From the NCBI GenBank assembly GCA_023150895.1, contig JAKLJY010000019.1:23375-87374 (forward strand): a stretch of DNA of 64,000 nucleotides, given 5' to 3'. The DNA is from Myxococcota bacterium (lineage in GTDB: Bacteria > Myxococcota_A > Bradymonadia > UBA7976 > UBA1532). The notes below the pieces were generated by a model. That model made no database searches and had not been told where the DNA came from. It was given only the letters and a program-made list of their open reading frames with translations. Position numbers and translations under genes: made by a program. Positions 56,478-64,000 of the stretch are shown here, one piece after another (the first letter of the stretch is position 1; each line of letters starts with the position of its first letter).

Positions 56478-57365
56478 TCAGCGCGTCGCGAAATACACGC
56501 CCACGGCGATGAGCCCGAGGAGCAACACCACCCCGATGACGAGACCGGCGTTGTCCCCCTTCTTGGTGGGGCCCGTCGGGGCCATCGGCATCTCGGGCGG
56601 AGCGTGGAGCTCCGGGAGCACCATGGGCGCGGCCGTCGGCCGGTGGACGACCTCGGGTACCGGCGAATCCGGGACGCCGAGGGGCTCGAGCCGCACGGGC
56701 TCGGGGGTCTCGACGGCGAGCGCGGAGACGGGCAGCTCGGCGACGTCGGGAATGCCGGGGGCATCCACCGGCAGATCGGGCGTCGAGACCTCGGCCTCAC
56801 CTTCGTCGAGGTCGAGCGTCCGGGGCTCGAGTTCGACCTCGGCCTCGACCGCCGCCCTCGGCCGCGCGGGCTTGAAAATGCTGCCGAGGGGCGCACGCGG
56901 ATCGGCCTCGGTGGCCGCCGGGACGGCCTTCGGGAGCGGGGGCAGGGCCTTGGGTTCGACCTGTCGGGACGGCGGCGCGGCGAGGGGCTCCCCCGCGGCG
57001 AGGGCACGCTGCTGGCGCGCGAGCTGATCGGCCAGGCCCCCGAGGCCGTTCGCGTTCGTCGCCGCGTCGAGCAGGCGACCGAAGCGACGCTCGCGCGCGG
57101 CGCCTTCGACCCAGGCGGGGTCGGTGACGAGACGCGCGACGTCGCCACCTGCGCCGGCGAAGGCCGTCAGACCGGTGCTGACGCGGGTGAGCCCGCCGTC
57201 GTTCGCGCCGAGGGCGTCGCGCGCGCGCACGAGGAAGAGCTCGGCGCCGGGGGCGTCGCCCGATTCGAGGAACGCGCGCAGTCGCCGCACGATGACTCGG
57301 TGGCCCCGCTGCTGGAGCTGTTCGCTGGCGTCGTTGATCTGCTGGGCGAGGGTGCTGGCGTCCAT
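56478..57365 (-). CDS. Tail-anchored membrane protein of unknown function
   Basis: 295 residues. Helical N-terminal half (1-120: STLAQQINDASEQLQQRGHR, VEGAARERRFGRLLDAATNA), a Pro/Ala/Glu linker (125-270) and a single C-terminal transmembrane helix (274-292: AGLVIGVVLLLGLIAVGVYF) that leaves three residues outside. The topology puts the helical domain in the cytoplasm. It lies 29 bases downstream of the HD protein gene, the third gene of the set. No family recognised. Confidence 0.7.
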   Translation of the reverse strand: MDASTLAQQINDASEQLQQRGHRVIVRRLRAFLESGDAPGAELFLVRARDALGANDGGLTRVSTGLTAFAGAGGDVARLVTDPAWVEGAARERRFGRLLDAATNANGLGGLADQLARQQRALAAGEPLAAPPSRQVEPKALPPLPKAVPAATEADPRAPLGSIFKPARPRAAVEAEVELEPRTLDLDEGEAEVSTPDLPVDAPGIPDVAELPVSALAVETPEPVRLEPLGVPDSPVPEVVHRPTAAPMVLPELHAPPEMPMAPTGPTKKGDNAGLVIGVVLLLGLIAVGVYFATR

Positions 57366-57394
57366 GACCGGGCCATCCTAATCAAAACGGAGCG

Positions 57395-58915
57395 TCAACC
57401 GAAAAAGAAACGTGTGACGCTCAGGCCGAAGACGGAGGCCGGGAGGGTCCGCTCGATGGTGCGCAGGTACTTGCCGCCCCCGCGCCACGTCTCGTCGAGG
57501 TCGACGATCGCCCCCCGGTCCCCCAACGCGCGCCCGGCGTTGTCCACCAGAAGCTTCACCTGCGGACGGTGGAAGTTCACGGGGTTCGTCGGCAGGTTGA
57601 CCACGAGGCCGATTTCGCTGGTGTCGAGTTCGACGAGCGTGCCGACGGGGTAGGCCCCGATGCAGTTGCCGAAGAGCTTGCCGAGAAACGGATCGAACGT
57701 GCGCCCGCCGTCGTCGAGAATGCGGCGCATGACCTGGTCCGGCGGGAGGGCGGCACGCTGCGAACGGGCGGTGGTGAGCTCGTCGTAGAAGCTGGCCATG
57801 CGCACGACGTGCGTCATGAAGCTCGCGCCGGTGTCCTGGTAATACAGGCCGATCGCCGCCGCGTCCTCGGGGATCTGGCACTCGTAGGCGACGATCATGC
57901 GATTGATGACCGACTCATTGAAACCGCCCATCCGCACGAGCGCCTGAGCGACCTTGGTGCGAAGGTCCTCCATCTCCTCGGGCGTGCAGCGCGGTGAGTA
58001 CTGCACGCCTTCGAGATCGAGCACGCTGCTCGAGCCGCCGCTGCCGCTCGCGTCGGACTCGAGCGTGCCGACCAGCGCCCACCCGAGGTCGTGATGGAAC
58101 GCGGCCATGCCGAGATCGACGAGCTGATTTCGGGTCAGACCGAGGCGCTGCCCGAACACGATGGAGAGCACCGCCGTGTTCAGCATGTGGCAGAACAGGT
58201 TGCCCTTGTAGCTCTCCAGATGCAGCAGCGCGAGCAACAGGTTGTGGTAACGGGGCTCGACGTCGATGAGGTCGAGGCACAGACGCTTGACGCGCGAGTG
58301 CCGTGGGGACTTGCCGAGACGCAGGTCGTTGACGAAGCTGCGCAGCATGAGCAGCCCCGACGCGTAGATGTTCATCACCTGCGTGCGGGGTTCCTCGGCG
58401 ACGTCGTCGAGCCCCTCGTCGACCACGTCCACCTTGCGAAGCCGAATGCTGCCGAGCGGGTAGTCGTTGATCGTGCCCTGTCGCTCACGCACGACCCGCA
58501 AGAACGCCACAAGGAACCCGTGCAGCGTGGTCTTGTCCAGCGACTGCGTGAAGGTCAGCTCGTTGACGCCCAGAAACTCGAAAATGCGGCGCAGGTAGCG
58601 GGCATTTTGAAACGTCGAGAAGTCGAGTCGCAGCAGTCGTTTGTTGACGAAAAAGGTACCGTCCACGAGCTGAATCGATGCTTCCTCGTGGAAGACTTTC
58701 AAGAAGGCCCCGACGGCGTCGATCATCGACTGCGTCGGTCGAATGAGGGCGTCGTTGTTCAGATCGTGCATGCCTGCGGAGCGCAGGACCACGAAGAGCG
58801 CGTTGACGAGGTTGCGCCCCATGGCGTTGAACTGCCCGTCGCGACCCTCGTCGAGGTCTTGCAGGAACCCGAGGGAACCCGATTGGGTCTCGCTGGAAGC
58901 GCCCGGCCCGCTCAC
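57395..58915 (-). CDS. Degenerate HD-GYP-like protein with shared N-terminal module
   Basis: 506 residues. Residues 31-140 share a pattern with the HEAT protein encoded upstream. From about 225 the fold resembles HD-GYP domains: C-H-M-L-N-T-A-V-L, the HD pair His275-Asp276 in F-H-H-D-L-G, then F-Y-D-E-L-T and G-R-T-F-D-P. The H-H-E-x-x-D-G-x-G-Y-P region is absent (reads VAYECQIPEDAA) and the metal Asp of A-D-V-Y-D-A is Ser. c-di-GMP hydrolysis is therefore unlikely; a signalling or scaffold role is inferred. Overlaps the HEAT gene by 4 bases. Confidence 0.8.
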   Translation of the reverse strand: MSGPGASSETQSGSLGFLQDLDEGRDGQFNAMGRNLVNALFVVLRSAGMHDLNNDALIRPTQSMIDAVGAFLKVFHEEASIQLVDGTFFVNKRLLRLDFSTFQNARYLRRIFEFLGVNELTFTQSLDKTTLHGFLVAFLRVVRERQGTINDYPLGSIRLRKVDVVDEGLDDVAEEPRTQVMNIYASGLLMLRSFVNDLRLGKSPRHSRVKRLCLDLIDVEPRYHNLLLALLHLESYKGNLFCHMLNTAVLSIVFGQRLGLTRNQLVDLGMAAFHHDLGWALVGTLESDASGSGGSSSVLDLEGVQYSPRCTPEEMEDLRTKVAQALVRMGGFNESVINRMIVAYECQIPEDAAAIGLYYQDTGASFMTHVVRMASFYDELTTARSQRAALPPDQVMRRILDDGGRTFDPFLGKLFGNCIGAYPVGTLVELDTSEIGLVVNLPTNPVNFHRPQVKLLVDNAGRALGDRGAIVDLDETWRGGGKYLRTIERTLPASVFGLSVTRFFFG

Positions 58916-60888
58916 GATTGACCCCCCGTCGGCTGGGCGCCGGCCGCGTAGGAGAGCGCGCCCTTGAAGAGAATGTCGTACAGTTGCCGCGTCCGCTCCT
59001 CACGGGTCTGCCGGACGTGGTGCATGGCCCATTGGCACGCCTCGCGGACGACGTCCGTCTGCAGCTTGCGTTTCAACTCGCGCTCGAAGAGGGGCAGCGC
59101 CGGTGCATGCATGCGGAGGGCGAGGCCGATGGCCGCGCAGGCGCGCATCTCCTCGTCGCCCTTGCGCTGCAGGAAACTGCGGTCGTCGAGCATGCCGAGC
59201 AGCCACTCGTTGGGGTTGCCCGTCAGCGCCGCCGCGGCGAAGAAGCGTCGCTTCTCGTCGAGATCGATCTCGAGGAAGTCCTTGTCGCGGATGCGCTGGA
59301 CGATGTGGCTGTGCACCTGCGGCGACGGCATGCGCGCAAGCAAGTGAATCGCCTTGCCGCGGACGACCTTCGACTTGTCCTTCAGCGCGTTCAGAATGTA
59401 CTGCAGATAGACGTGGAGCTTGTCCGGCGGCAGGTTCCCGAGCGCCTCGAGCCGCACGGCGGCGTCCGGGTTGTTCAGCGCCCCGTTGATGGCCTGCAGG
59501 ATGTCGATGCCCTCGATCGTCCGGAGCACCCGGATGAGGTCGTGGGCGTGCGCCGCGTCACAGGACTGAAGAATCCGGGCGATCTCGCGCAGCTGCCCGG
59601 GGATGATCTCCGGCAGCAGGTCGAAAACGGCCGTCCGGCGGTCCGGAATGGTGACACGACCGGCCGCTCGGGCGATGAGCGGGGCCGCCGAGGGGTTCTG
59701 CAGGCGCAGCAGGTTGATCAGCGGCGCGGGCTCGGTGACGTGCGGGTCGTTGATGAGATCGGCGATCTGGTCAATCAGCCCCTGCGTGCCCCACCGGTCG
59801 AAGATGCGGTTGATCGCGTCGAGGTTCTCGAAGAGGAGGTCCCCCTCCGGGCCGGTCAGGTGCCGGACCTTGCGCATCACGCGCTCGAGATCCCCCGTGC
59901 GGCGGGCCCCGAGCAGCAGCTCGACGATGCGGTCGAACGTCGTGAGCACCTTGTCGTGCGTCCCCGCGACGTCCGGCACGAGACCGACCTTGAACAGGAT
60001 CTCGATGAACTTCTCGAGGGTGCCCTGGCCCGTGCCCTCGACGAGCTGCCGCAGGCGCGCGAAGTCGACCTCGTCCATCGCGAAGGGCGACTCCTCGAAG
60101 CGGATCATGTCCGCGTCGGTGATCAGGGCGGCCGTGAGGTCGACGCGCCGGGCCTGCCCGAGGCGGCCCGAGCCCGCGTCGCCGCCCCCGCCGCCGCTGG
60201 GTGAAGGGGGACGCGCGGCCTGGCCGCGCAGCCCCGGAGCCTTACCCGCCTCGGCGACCTCGATGCTTTCGGGCGGGCGGCCGGCGGCCTTCACGCGGGA
60301 GACGACGGCCTCGACCGTGTAGCCTTCGGTGTCCGTGGCGATCTGGCCGTCCTCGCGGAAGCTCTCGATGACCCGGTAGGTGAAGTGCTCGAACTCCTTC
60401 GACCACATCACCGTGACGCTGTCGTCCTCGAAGAGCGTCGGGTCGTCCCAGTTCGTCAGGAGCACGTCGAGGAAGTCGTCGAGCTCCTTGGCGGTGATGC
60501 CGTGCCAGTAGCGCAGCCGCCGCACGCCGTCCTGAAAGAACTTGTAGATGAAGTTCTTCTCCGGGGCGGCGTTCTGGAAAACGACCTGGTCGTGCAGCGT
60601 CAGCTCGTAGGGGCCGACGACGAGCTCGACGCTGTCGCCCTCATTGGGCACGAGGCTCTGGATCGCCGTATGAAACAACCCGCGGAAGCGCAGCGTGCCT
60701 TGGTGCTCGTGGCCGTAGAGGCCCACCGCCCGCATGAGCTTCTCGAGCTCCTTGAAGGCGTTGCGGGTCGCGTCGACCGCGCGACGTTTGGCTTCGTCGA
60801 GGGTCTCCTCGGAGGGACCCTCGAACATCTTCATCAGGTCGCCGCCGTGTCCGTGAGCGCCGGCGGGGGGTCGTTTGATTTCGGCCAT
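58912..60888 (-). CDS. HEAT-like repeat protein with shared N-terminal module
   Basis: 658 residues from ATG 60888. Residues 44-145 share order and pattern with the N-terminus of the HD protein: a helix, R-(A/S)-(V/A)-G-(L/M)-(Y/H), then a helical segment, a beta pair (VELVVGPYELTLHDQVVFQ) and F-F-Q-D-G-V-R-R-L-R. A Gly/Pro-rich linker is at about 225-245. From 330 on are alpha-helical repeats of HEAT character (AAVRLEALGNL, SKVVRGKAIHLLARM, DVVREACQWAMHHV). Probably cytoplasmic and binds partners. First gene of a three-gene operon. A small in-frame upstream ATG (60930) has no SD. Confidence 0.8.
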   Translation of the reverse strand: MAEIKRPPAGAHGHGGDLMKMFEGPSEETLDEAKRRAVDATRNAFKELEKLMRAVGLYGHEHQGTLRFRGLFHTAIQSLVPNEGDSVELVVGPYELTLHDQVVFQNAAPEKNFIYKFFQDGVRRLRYWHGITAKELDDFLDVLLTNWDDPTLFEDDSVTVMWSKEFEHFTYRVIESFREDGQIATDTEGYTVEAVVSRVKAAGRPPESIEVAEAGKAPGLRGQAARPPSPSGGGGGDAGSGRLGQARRVDLTAALITDADMIRFEESPFAMDEVDFARLRQLVEGTGQGTLEKFIEILFKVGLVPDVAGTHDKVLTTFDRIVELLLGARRTGDLERVMRKVRHLTGPEGDLLFENLDAINRIFDRWGTQGLIDQIADLINDPHVTEPAPLINLLRLQNPSAAPLIARAAGRVTIPDRRTAVFDLLPEIIPGQLREIARILQSCDAAHAHDLIRVLRTIEGIDILQAINGALNNPDAAVRLEALGNLPPDKLHVYLQYILNALKDKSKVVRGKAIHLLARMPSPQVHSHIVQRIRDKDFLEIDLDEKRRFFAAAALTGNPNEWLLGMLDDRSFLQRKGDEEMRACAAIGLALRMHAPALPLFERELKRKLQTDVVREACQWAMHHVRQTREERTRQLYDILFKGALSYAAGAQPTGGQS

Positions 60889-60943
60889 CGGCGACGATGA
60901 AAGGGCGGTCGCCGCGCCGGCGCAAGGCAAAAGCGCCGGAGCG

Positions 60944-61744
60944 TCAGCGCAGCAGCGTGCAGCCGAGTTCTTCGACGTAGTGCTGCGGGTCGTGGCCCCA
61001 CGTCCAGCAGTTCTCGTCCTCCGAGAGTCGGACGAGGATGTAGGTGATGCCGGCGGCGCGGGGCTTGCTCATCAGGGTGGTGGCGCCCTCTTCGAGATCG
61101 GCGATGCTGCCGCCCTCGTCGGGGTGGATCGACGTCAGGGTGAGCCTGCCGTCTTCGCCGACCGGATGGCAGATGTCGTAGCCGTCGTTCTCGCCGGGGA
61201 TGCAGTCCTCGCCGTCCCAGCCGTCACCACCGCCGTTGCCGGTCTCGGCGAGACCGAAGAAGTAGGGGCCGAACTCGACCGCCTCCGTGACGGTCACGAC
61301 GAGCGTCTTGCTGTCCGTCCACTCGGCGGTCGCGTCAGCGGGTGCGGCCTCGACGAAGGCATCGGGGGCAGGCCACTCACCGCCGCCGCCGCCGAGACCG
61401 CCGTCCCCGGGGCAAACGCAGACCTCACCGGCATCGCCCTCGCCCGGCGCGCAGAGGGGGGCTCCATTGCCGCCGCAGGCGTCGAAGGCGTCCGCGCGGC
61501 GGAGGTTCGCATCGGCGTAGACGGGTTCGGCGTCCTGCGCCGAGACGCACTCCCACCGCTCGGGGTCGAGCGGGACGCATCGAAAGCCGGGGGCGCAGGC
61601 GCCCGAGGCGCGCCGGCAGTCGTCGGGCTCCGAACCGCGCGCGTCTCCCGAGCCACTTCCGGCGTCCCCATCGCCCGACGCCTCCGAAATGCACCCGGTC
61701 AGGATCCAGAACCCCCACACCAGCCGCCATGTCGCTTTCGTCAT
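60944..61744 (-). CDS. Lipoprotein, paralogue of the next gene
   Basis: 266 residues from ATG 61744. Lipobox L-T-G-C with Cys18. Cys/Asp/Gly-rich N-part (GDAGSGSGDARGSEPDDC). The C-part shares a long conserved block with the following gene, beginning A-E-T-G-N-G-G-G-D-G-W-D-G-E-D-C-I-P-G and running to L-T-L-T-S-I-H-P, and a W-G-H-D-P-(Q/D)-H-Y motif near the end. Family unknown; secreted or outer-membrane location inferred. No terminator is visible downstream before the HEAT gene. Confidence 0.75.
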   Translation of the reverse strand: MTKATWRLVWGFWILTGCISEASGDGDAGSGSGDARGSEPDDCRRASGACAPGFRCVPLDPERWECVSAQDAEPVYADANLRRADAFDACGGNGAPLCAPGEGDAGEVCVCPGDGGLGGGGGEWPAPDAFVEAAPADATAEWTDSKTLVVTVTEAVEFGPYFFGLAETGNGGGDGWDGEDCIPGENDGYDICHPVGEDGRLTLTSIHPDEGGSIADLEEGATTLMSKPRAAGITYILVRLSEDENCWTWGHDPQHYVEELGCTLLR

Positions 61745-61810
61745 CGCCCTTCCCCCGCCTCCCGTTCGCCATTGCGAGAGTGTACGACTCATCTTCGACC
61801 GGTGCTGGGC

Positions 61811-61836
61811 AAAAAAAAAGCGCCCCGGAGGGCGCT
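61811..61836 (-). terminator. Intrinsic terminator of the lipoprotein gene at 61874
   Basis: Minus-strand stem AGCGCCC/GGGCGCT around a TCCG loop followed by nine T residues, 38 bases past the stop. It separates the two paralogous lipoprotein genes, so the downstream one needs a promoter of its own or read-through. Confidence 0.92.
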
Positions 61837-61873
61837 CTCTTCACGGCCGGCGGTGGCCGGCGCGAGGTCGACC

Positions 61874-62566
61874 TCAGGGAGAGGTCACCGGGTTGCAGCC
61901 GAATTCGTCGTTGTAGTGATCGGGGTCGTGACCCCAGACCCAGCAGTTGTCGTCGTCGGCCTGACGAATGAGGATGTAGGTGAGGCCCGGGGCGAGGGTC
62001 TTGTACATCAGCGTGGTCTCACCGGCGACGAGGGTCTCGAAGATGCCGTCGACGGCAGCAGGCCCCCCCTGGCTGGGGTGGATGCTCGTCAAGGTGAGCT
62101 TGCCGTCATCAGGGACGGGGTGGCAGATGTCGTGTCCGTCGTTCACGCCGGGGATGCAGTCCTCGCCGTCCCAGCCGTCGCCACCACCGTTGCCGGTCTC
62201 GGCGAAGCCGAACACGTAGGGTCCATTCTCTGCACCCGGGTCGACCGTGAGCACGAGGGTCTTCTCATCGGTCCATTCGACGGTCGGGATCGGGGCGTCG
62301 GGCTCGGGGATATTGCCGCCCGCGCCACCCGCGGCGCCGCCGCCACCTTCGCCACCGGCGCCGCCGGCCTCGGGGCAGCCGCAGACCTCGCCCGCGTCGC
62401 CCTCGCCGGGGACGCAGACCTCGGGAACGGTACCGTCGGTGCCGTCGTTCGCCGGGCACGTCGCGCCGGCATCACCGGCGGCCGCGTCGTCTTCCTCGAC
62501 GTCGCAGGCGACCATGCCCATCATGGAAACGAGACCCAGCGCGAGCAGCTTCTTGAGATCCATCAT
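61874..62566 (-). CDS. Lipoprotein, paralogue of the preceding entry
   Basis: 230 residues from ATG 62566 (or the next codon; GGAGAG upstream). Lipobox M-V-A-C with Cys21, then an Asp-rich stretch and a Gly-rich linker (GGAGGEGGGGAAGGAGG). The C-part carries the block described for its neighbour with the same cysteines (D-C-I-P-G, D-I-C-H-P) and W-G-H-D-P-D-H-Y. Independent terminator and a likely promoter with an overlapping palindrome imply separate control from its paralogue. Confidence 0.78.
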   Translation of the reverse strand: MMDLKKLLALGLVSMMGMVACDVEEDDAAAGDAGATCPANDGTDGTVPEVCVPGEGDAGEVCGCPEAGGAGGEGGGGAAGGAGGNIPEPDAPIPTVEWTDEKTLVLTVDPGAENGPYVFGFAETGNGGGDGWDGEDCIPGVNDGHDICHPVPDDGKLTLTSIHPSQGGPAAVDGIFETLVAGETTLMYKTLAPGLTYILIRQADDDNCWVWGHDPDHYNDEFGCNPVTSP

Positions 62567-62653
62567 CGTTCTCTCTCTCCCCAGTTTTGTTTGGCCGACC
62601 CCGTCAGGGGCGGGAAACTTCGGTTCCGTCCGCCGGACGGCCACCCGAATTTG

Positions 62654-62669
62654 CGCAGGGTACCCTGCG
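62654..62669. promoter_or_regulatory. 16-bp perfect palindrome, candidate operator
   Basis: CGCAGGGTACCCTGCG reads the same on both strands and overlaps the -10 of the candidate promoter at 62662-62690. Placement suits a dimeric repressor. No regulator gene is adjacent. Confidence 0.55.
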
Positions 62670-62690
62670 GATTACGTTCACGCGTGTCAA
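62662..62690 (-). promoter_or_regulatory. Candidate promoter of the lipoprotein at 61874
   Basis: TTGACA (62690-62685) with a 17-base spacer to CAGGGT (62667-62662) inside the palindrome; about 90 bases of leader. The -10 is poor, so activation or a different -10 is possible. Confidence 0.4.
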
Positions 62691-62802
62691 GAAATTCCGC
62701 CGACACCGACGCGGCGCCGTGACGAAATATTCACGAAGGTTTGGGGTTGGATGCAAGGGCGGGGCGGGCAGGCGGGGAAAACGAAGACGGCGCGAGCGGG
62801 AC

Positions 62803-63792
62803 TCAGGCAGCGTGGACGAGGCCGATGAAGGCACGCCCGATGCGGACGGCGTCTTCGGAGGGGGGCTGGCGGTGGGCGCGTTCGGCGATCTCGGCGTCGG
62901 TCTCGAGCAGGCGCTGCCGGGCGCCGTCGCGCAGCTCCTTGGTGCTGCGGCGGGCGAGGGCGTCCTTCATGTCGTGCAGGTAGCTGCCCAGGCGGCCGGC
63001 GGCGCGCTTCTCGGCGGACTCGGACTGCGTGGCCGGGGCGTCTTCGGCGGCGGCCGTCAGCTCGGCGAGCACCTTGCTGAGGTCGCCCGCGGTCGTCAGG
63101 ACGTCCTGGCGACGGGCCATGAGGCGCTCTCGCAGGCTCTCGAGGGCGGCGCCGAGGCTGGCGAACCCCTCGGGGAACGGATCGCTGAGTGGGTCGACGT
63201 TCGGCAGGGTCGTGGCCGACGAGCTGCCGACCGGGCCCGATTCTTCGACCGCCTCGACCTGCGCGAAGAAGCCCTTCACCTCGTCGACGAAGATCTCCTT
63301 CGCCCGGGCGAGGTCGCCCTCGCTCATGCTCAAATCGCGCTCGTACTCGCCGAAGAGGTCGTCGACGGCGTCCACGAACGAGGCGAGTGCGCCGGGATCG
63401 CGCAGCCCCTCGGAGGCGATGCGGGCGATGGCGTCCGAGAGGGCGACCTTCTCGTCGGTGTTGGCGAGCGCGTCGACGTCGAGCTCGCCGTCTTCGCCGC
63501 GGGGCAGCGCCTGCGTGGCGAAACGAAACTCGATGCTGAGACCCTGCGCGTGCTGGGCCTGGACCTGGGGGGTCTGCCCGCGGGACGAACGCATCACGTG
63601 ACGCGAATACGCCAGGTCGAGCCCGAATCCGCCGACTGCGACGGGGGCGTTGCCGCGTTCGAGTTCGACGACGGCCGCGTCGCTGTCGGCCGCGGGCTGC
63701 GGCCGGGCGGAGCGCGCGTGATCCGCGTCCGTCGACGGGACACGGCGGGCCGCCGCAGCGGGCGCGCTCGTGAGGGCGACGTTGTGGATCAT
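62803..63792 (-). CDS. Unknown soluble protein
   Basis: 329 residues from ATG 63792; an AAGGAAGG lies 9-16 bases upstream. Ala-rich disordered start (1-60), a segment L-S-I-E-F-R-F-A-T-Q-A-L near 85, then helical, acidic repeats through 150-250 and a helical C-terminus (STKELRDGARQRLLETDAEI). No signal peptide or transmembrane helix. I do not recognise a family. Its 5' region has a 17-bp inverted repeat and the inverted 156-bp-type repeat lies upstream. Confidence 0.7.
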   Translation of the reverse strand: MIHNVALTSAPAAAARRVPSTDADHARSARPQPAADSDAAVVELERGNAPVAVGGFGLDLAYSRHVMRSSRGQTPQVQAQHAQGLSIEFRFATQALPRGEDGELDVDALANTDEKVALSDAIARIASEGLRDPGALASFVDAVDDLFGEYERDLSMSEGDLARAKEIFVDEVKGFFAQVEAVEESGPVGSSSATTLPNVDPLSDPFPEGFASLGAALESLRERLMARRQDVLTTAGDLSKVLAELTAAAEDAPATQSESAEKRAAGRLGSYLHDMKDALARRSTKELRDGARQRLLETDAEIAERAHRQPPSEDAVRIGRAFIGLVHAA

Positions 63793-63819
63793 GGTTTCCG
63801 CCTTCCTTGGGGATTTTCC

Positions 63820-63836
63820 GGAAGCCTCATGCTTCC
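63820..63836. other. 6-bp inverted repeat in the 5' region of the unknown gene
   Basis: GGAAGC and GCTTCC flank a 5-base loop, 28 bases before the ATG at 63792. Could be an mRNA hairpin or an operator. Confidence 0.35.
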
Positions 63837-63874
63837 TGACGACCACATCGACCGGGTCGTCCGGATCTTGAAGA

Positions 63875-64000
63875 CTATTGGGAAACGCCCTCGGGCTCCT
63901 GCCCTCGGGCTGCTCGGTCGCCGGAGTAAATCCGGCGGCCCTCGCGGGTCCCGCCGATGCGGCGTGCCCCGGCCGGGGCTCCTGCCCCGGGTTTCATCCA
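63875..64000 (-). repeat. Diverged, inverted copy of the 156-bp structured repeat (cut by window end)
   Basis: Bases 63941-64000 are the exact reverse complement of 60 bases of copy 2 at 37788-37845 region, including the CAT loop. Bases 63875-63940 have diverged in sequence but keep the two hairpins in order: GCCGGA/TCCGGC replaces GGGCGA/TCGCCC, and the AGGA-loop stem becomes CCC-GA-GGGC/GCCC-GA-GGG. The rest of the unit continues beyond base 64000. Confidence 0.88.

Overview
The window is a G+C-rich (by eye close to 70 %), densely coded Gram-negative chromosome. Kdo and Lpt genes show an LPS outer membrane. HprK in a Gram-negative, a large MopE-type metal-binding lipoprotein, an FHA sigma-54 activator, many Gly/Asp-rich lipoproteins and an extracellular contractile injection system (eCIS) together suggest Myxococcota or a neighbouring former deltaproteobacterial phylum. 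No rRNA, insertion sequence, integrase or CRISPR array was seen.

Layout. (a) 1-14464, minus strand: an eCIS, running off the left edge. In transcription order: DUF4255-type cap, short sheath, tube, an intrinsic terminator, then T4-type baseplate protein, a 53-residue protein, long sheath, second tube, a 1492-residue Ala/Pro-rich apparently disordered protein, LysM tube protein, VgrG/gpD hub, a duplicated zinc-ribbon protein, gp25 and gpJ (partial). (b) 14572-18665: two paralogous lipoproteins, an RluA-family pseudouridine synthase and an exported TPR protein. (c) 18752-32460: one long co-directional run, kdsB-pyrG-kdsA-lpxL-like-lptA-lptB-rpoN-ptsN-hprK-rapZ, then a complete mannose-type PTS (EIIA, B, C, D), HPr and Enzyme I. 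It links envelope lipid biogenesis to nitrogen/carbon phospho-signalling. (d) 32457-40394: a small zinc-ribbon gene with its own promoter and terminator, rimO-lolA, an FHA enhancer-binding protein, a DOMON/CBM9-like protein, a 156-bp structured tandem repeat and a MopE-like lipoprotein. (e) 40418-49386: tRNA-Thr, amidase-rph-rdgB, six tRNAs, then the proteostasis run tig-clpP-clpX-lon. (f) 49412-52427: tRNA-Val, three exported proteins, tRNA-Asp. (g) 52502-64000: ftsK, small cytosolic proteins, a HEAT/HD/tail-anchored operon, two paralogous lipoproteins, an unknown protein and a diverged inverted copy of the 156-bp repeat.

The least ordinary parts are the eCIS (disordered giant protein; zinc-ribbon protein where spike parts are expected), the structured repeat with compensatory changes between copies, the HEAT/HD pair sharing an N-terminal module, and a RapZ lacking the Walker A lysine. 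Promoters readable by eye share TTGACN, a 16-17 bp spacer and a -10 that is often TAGNNT.
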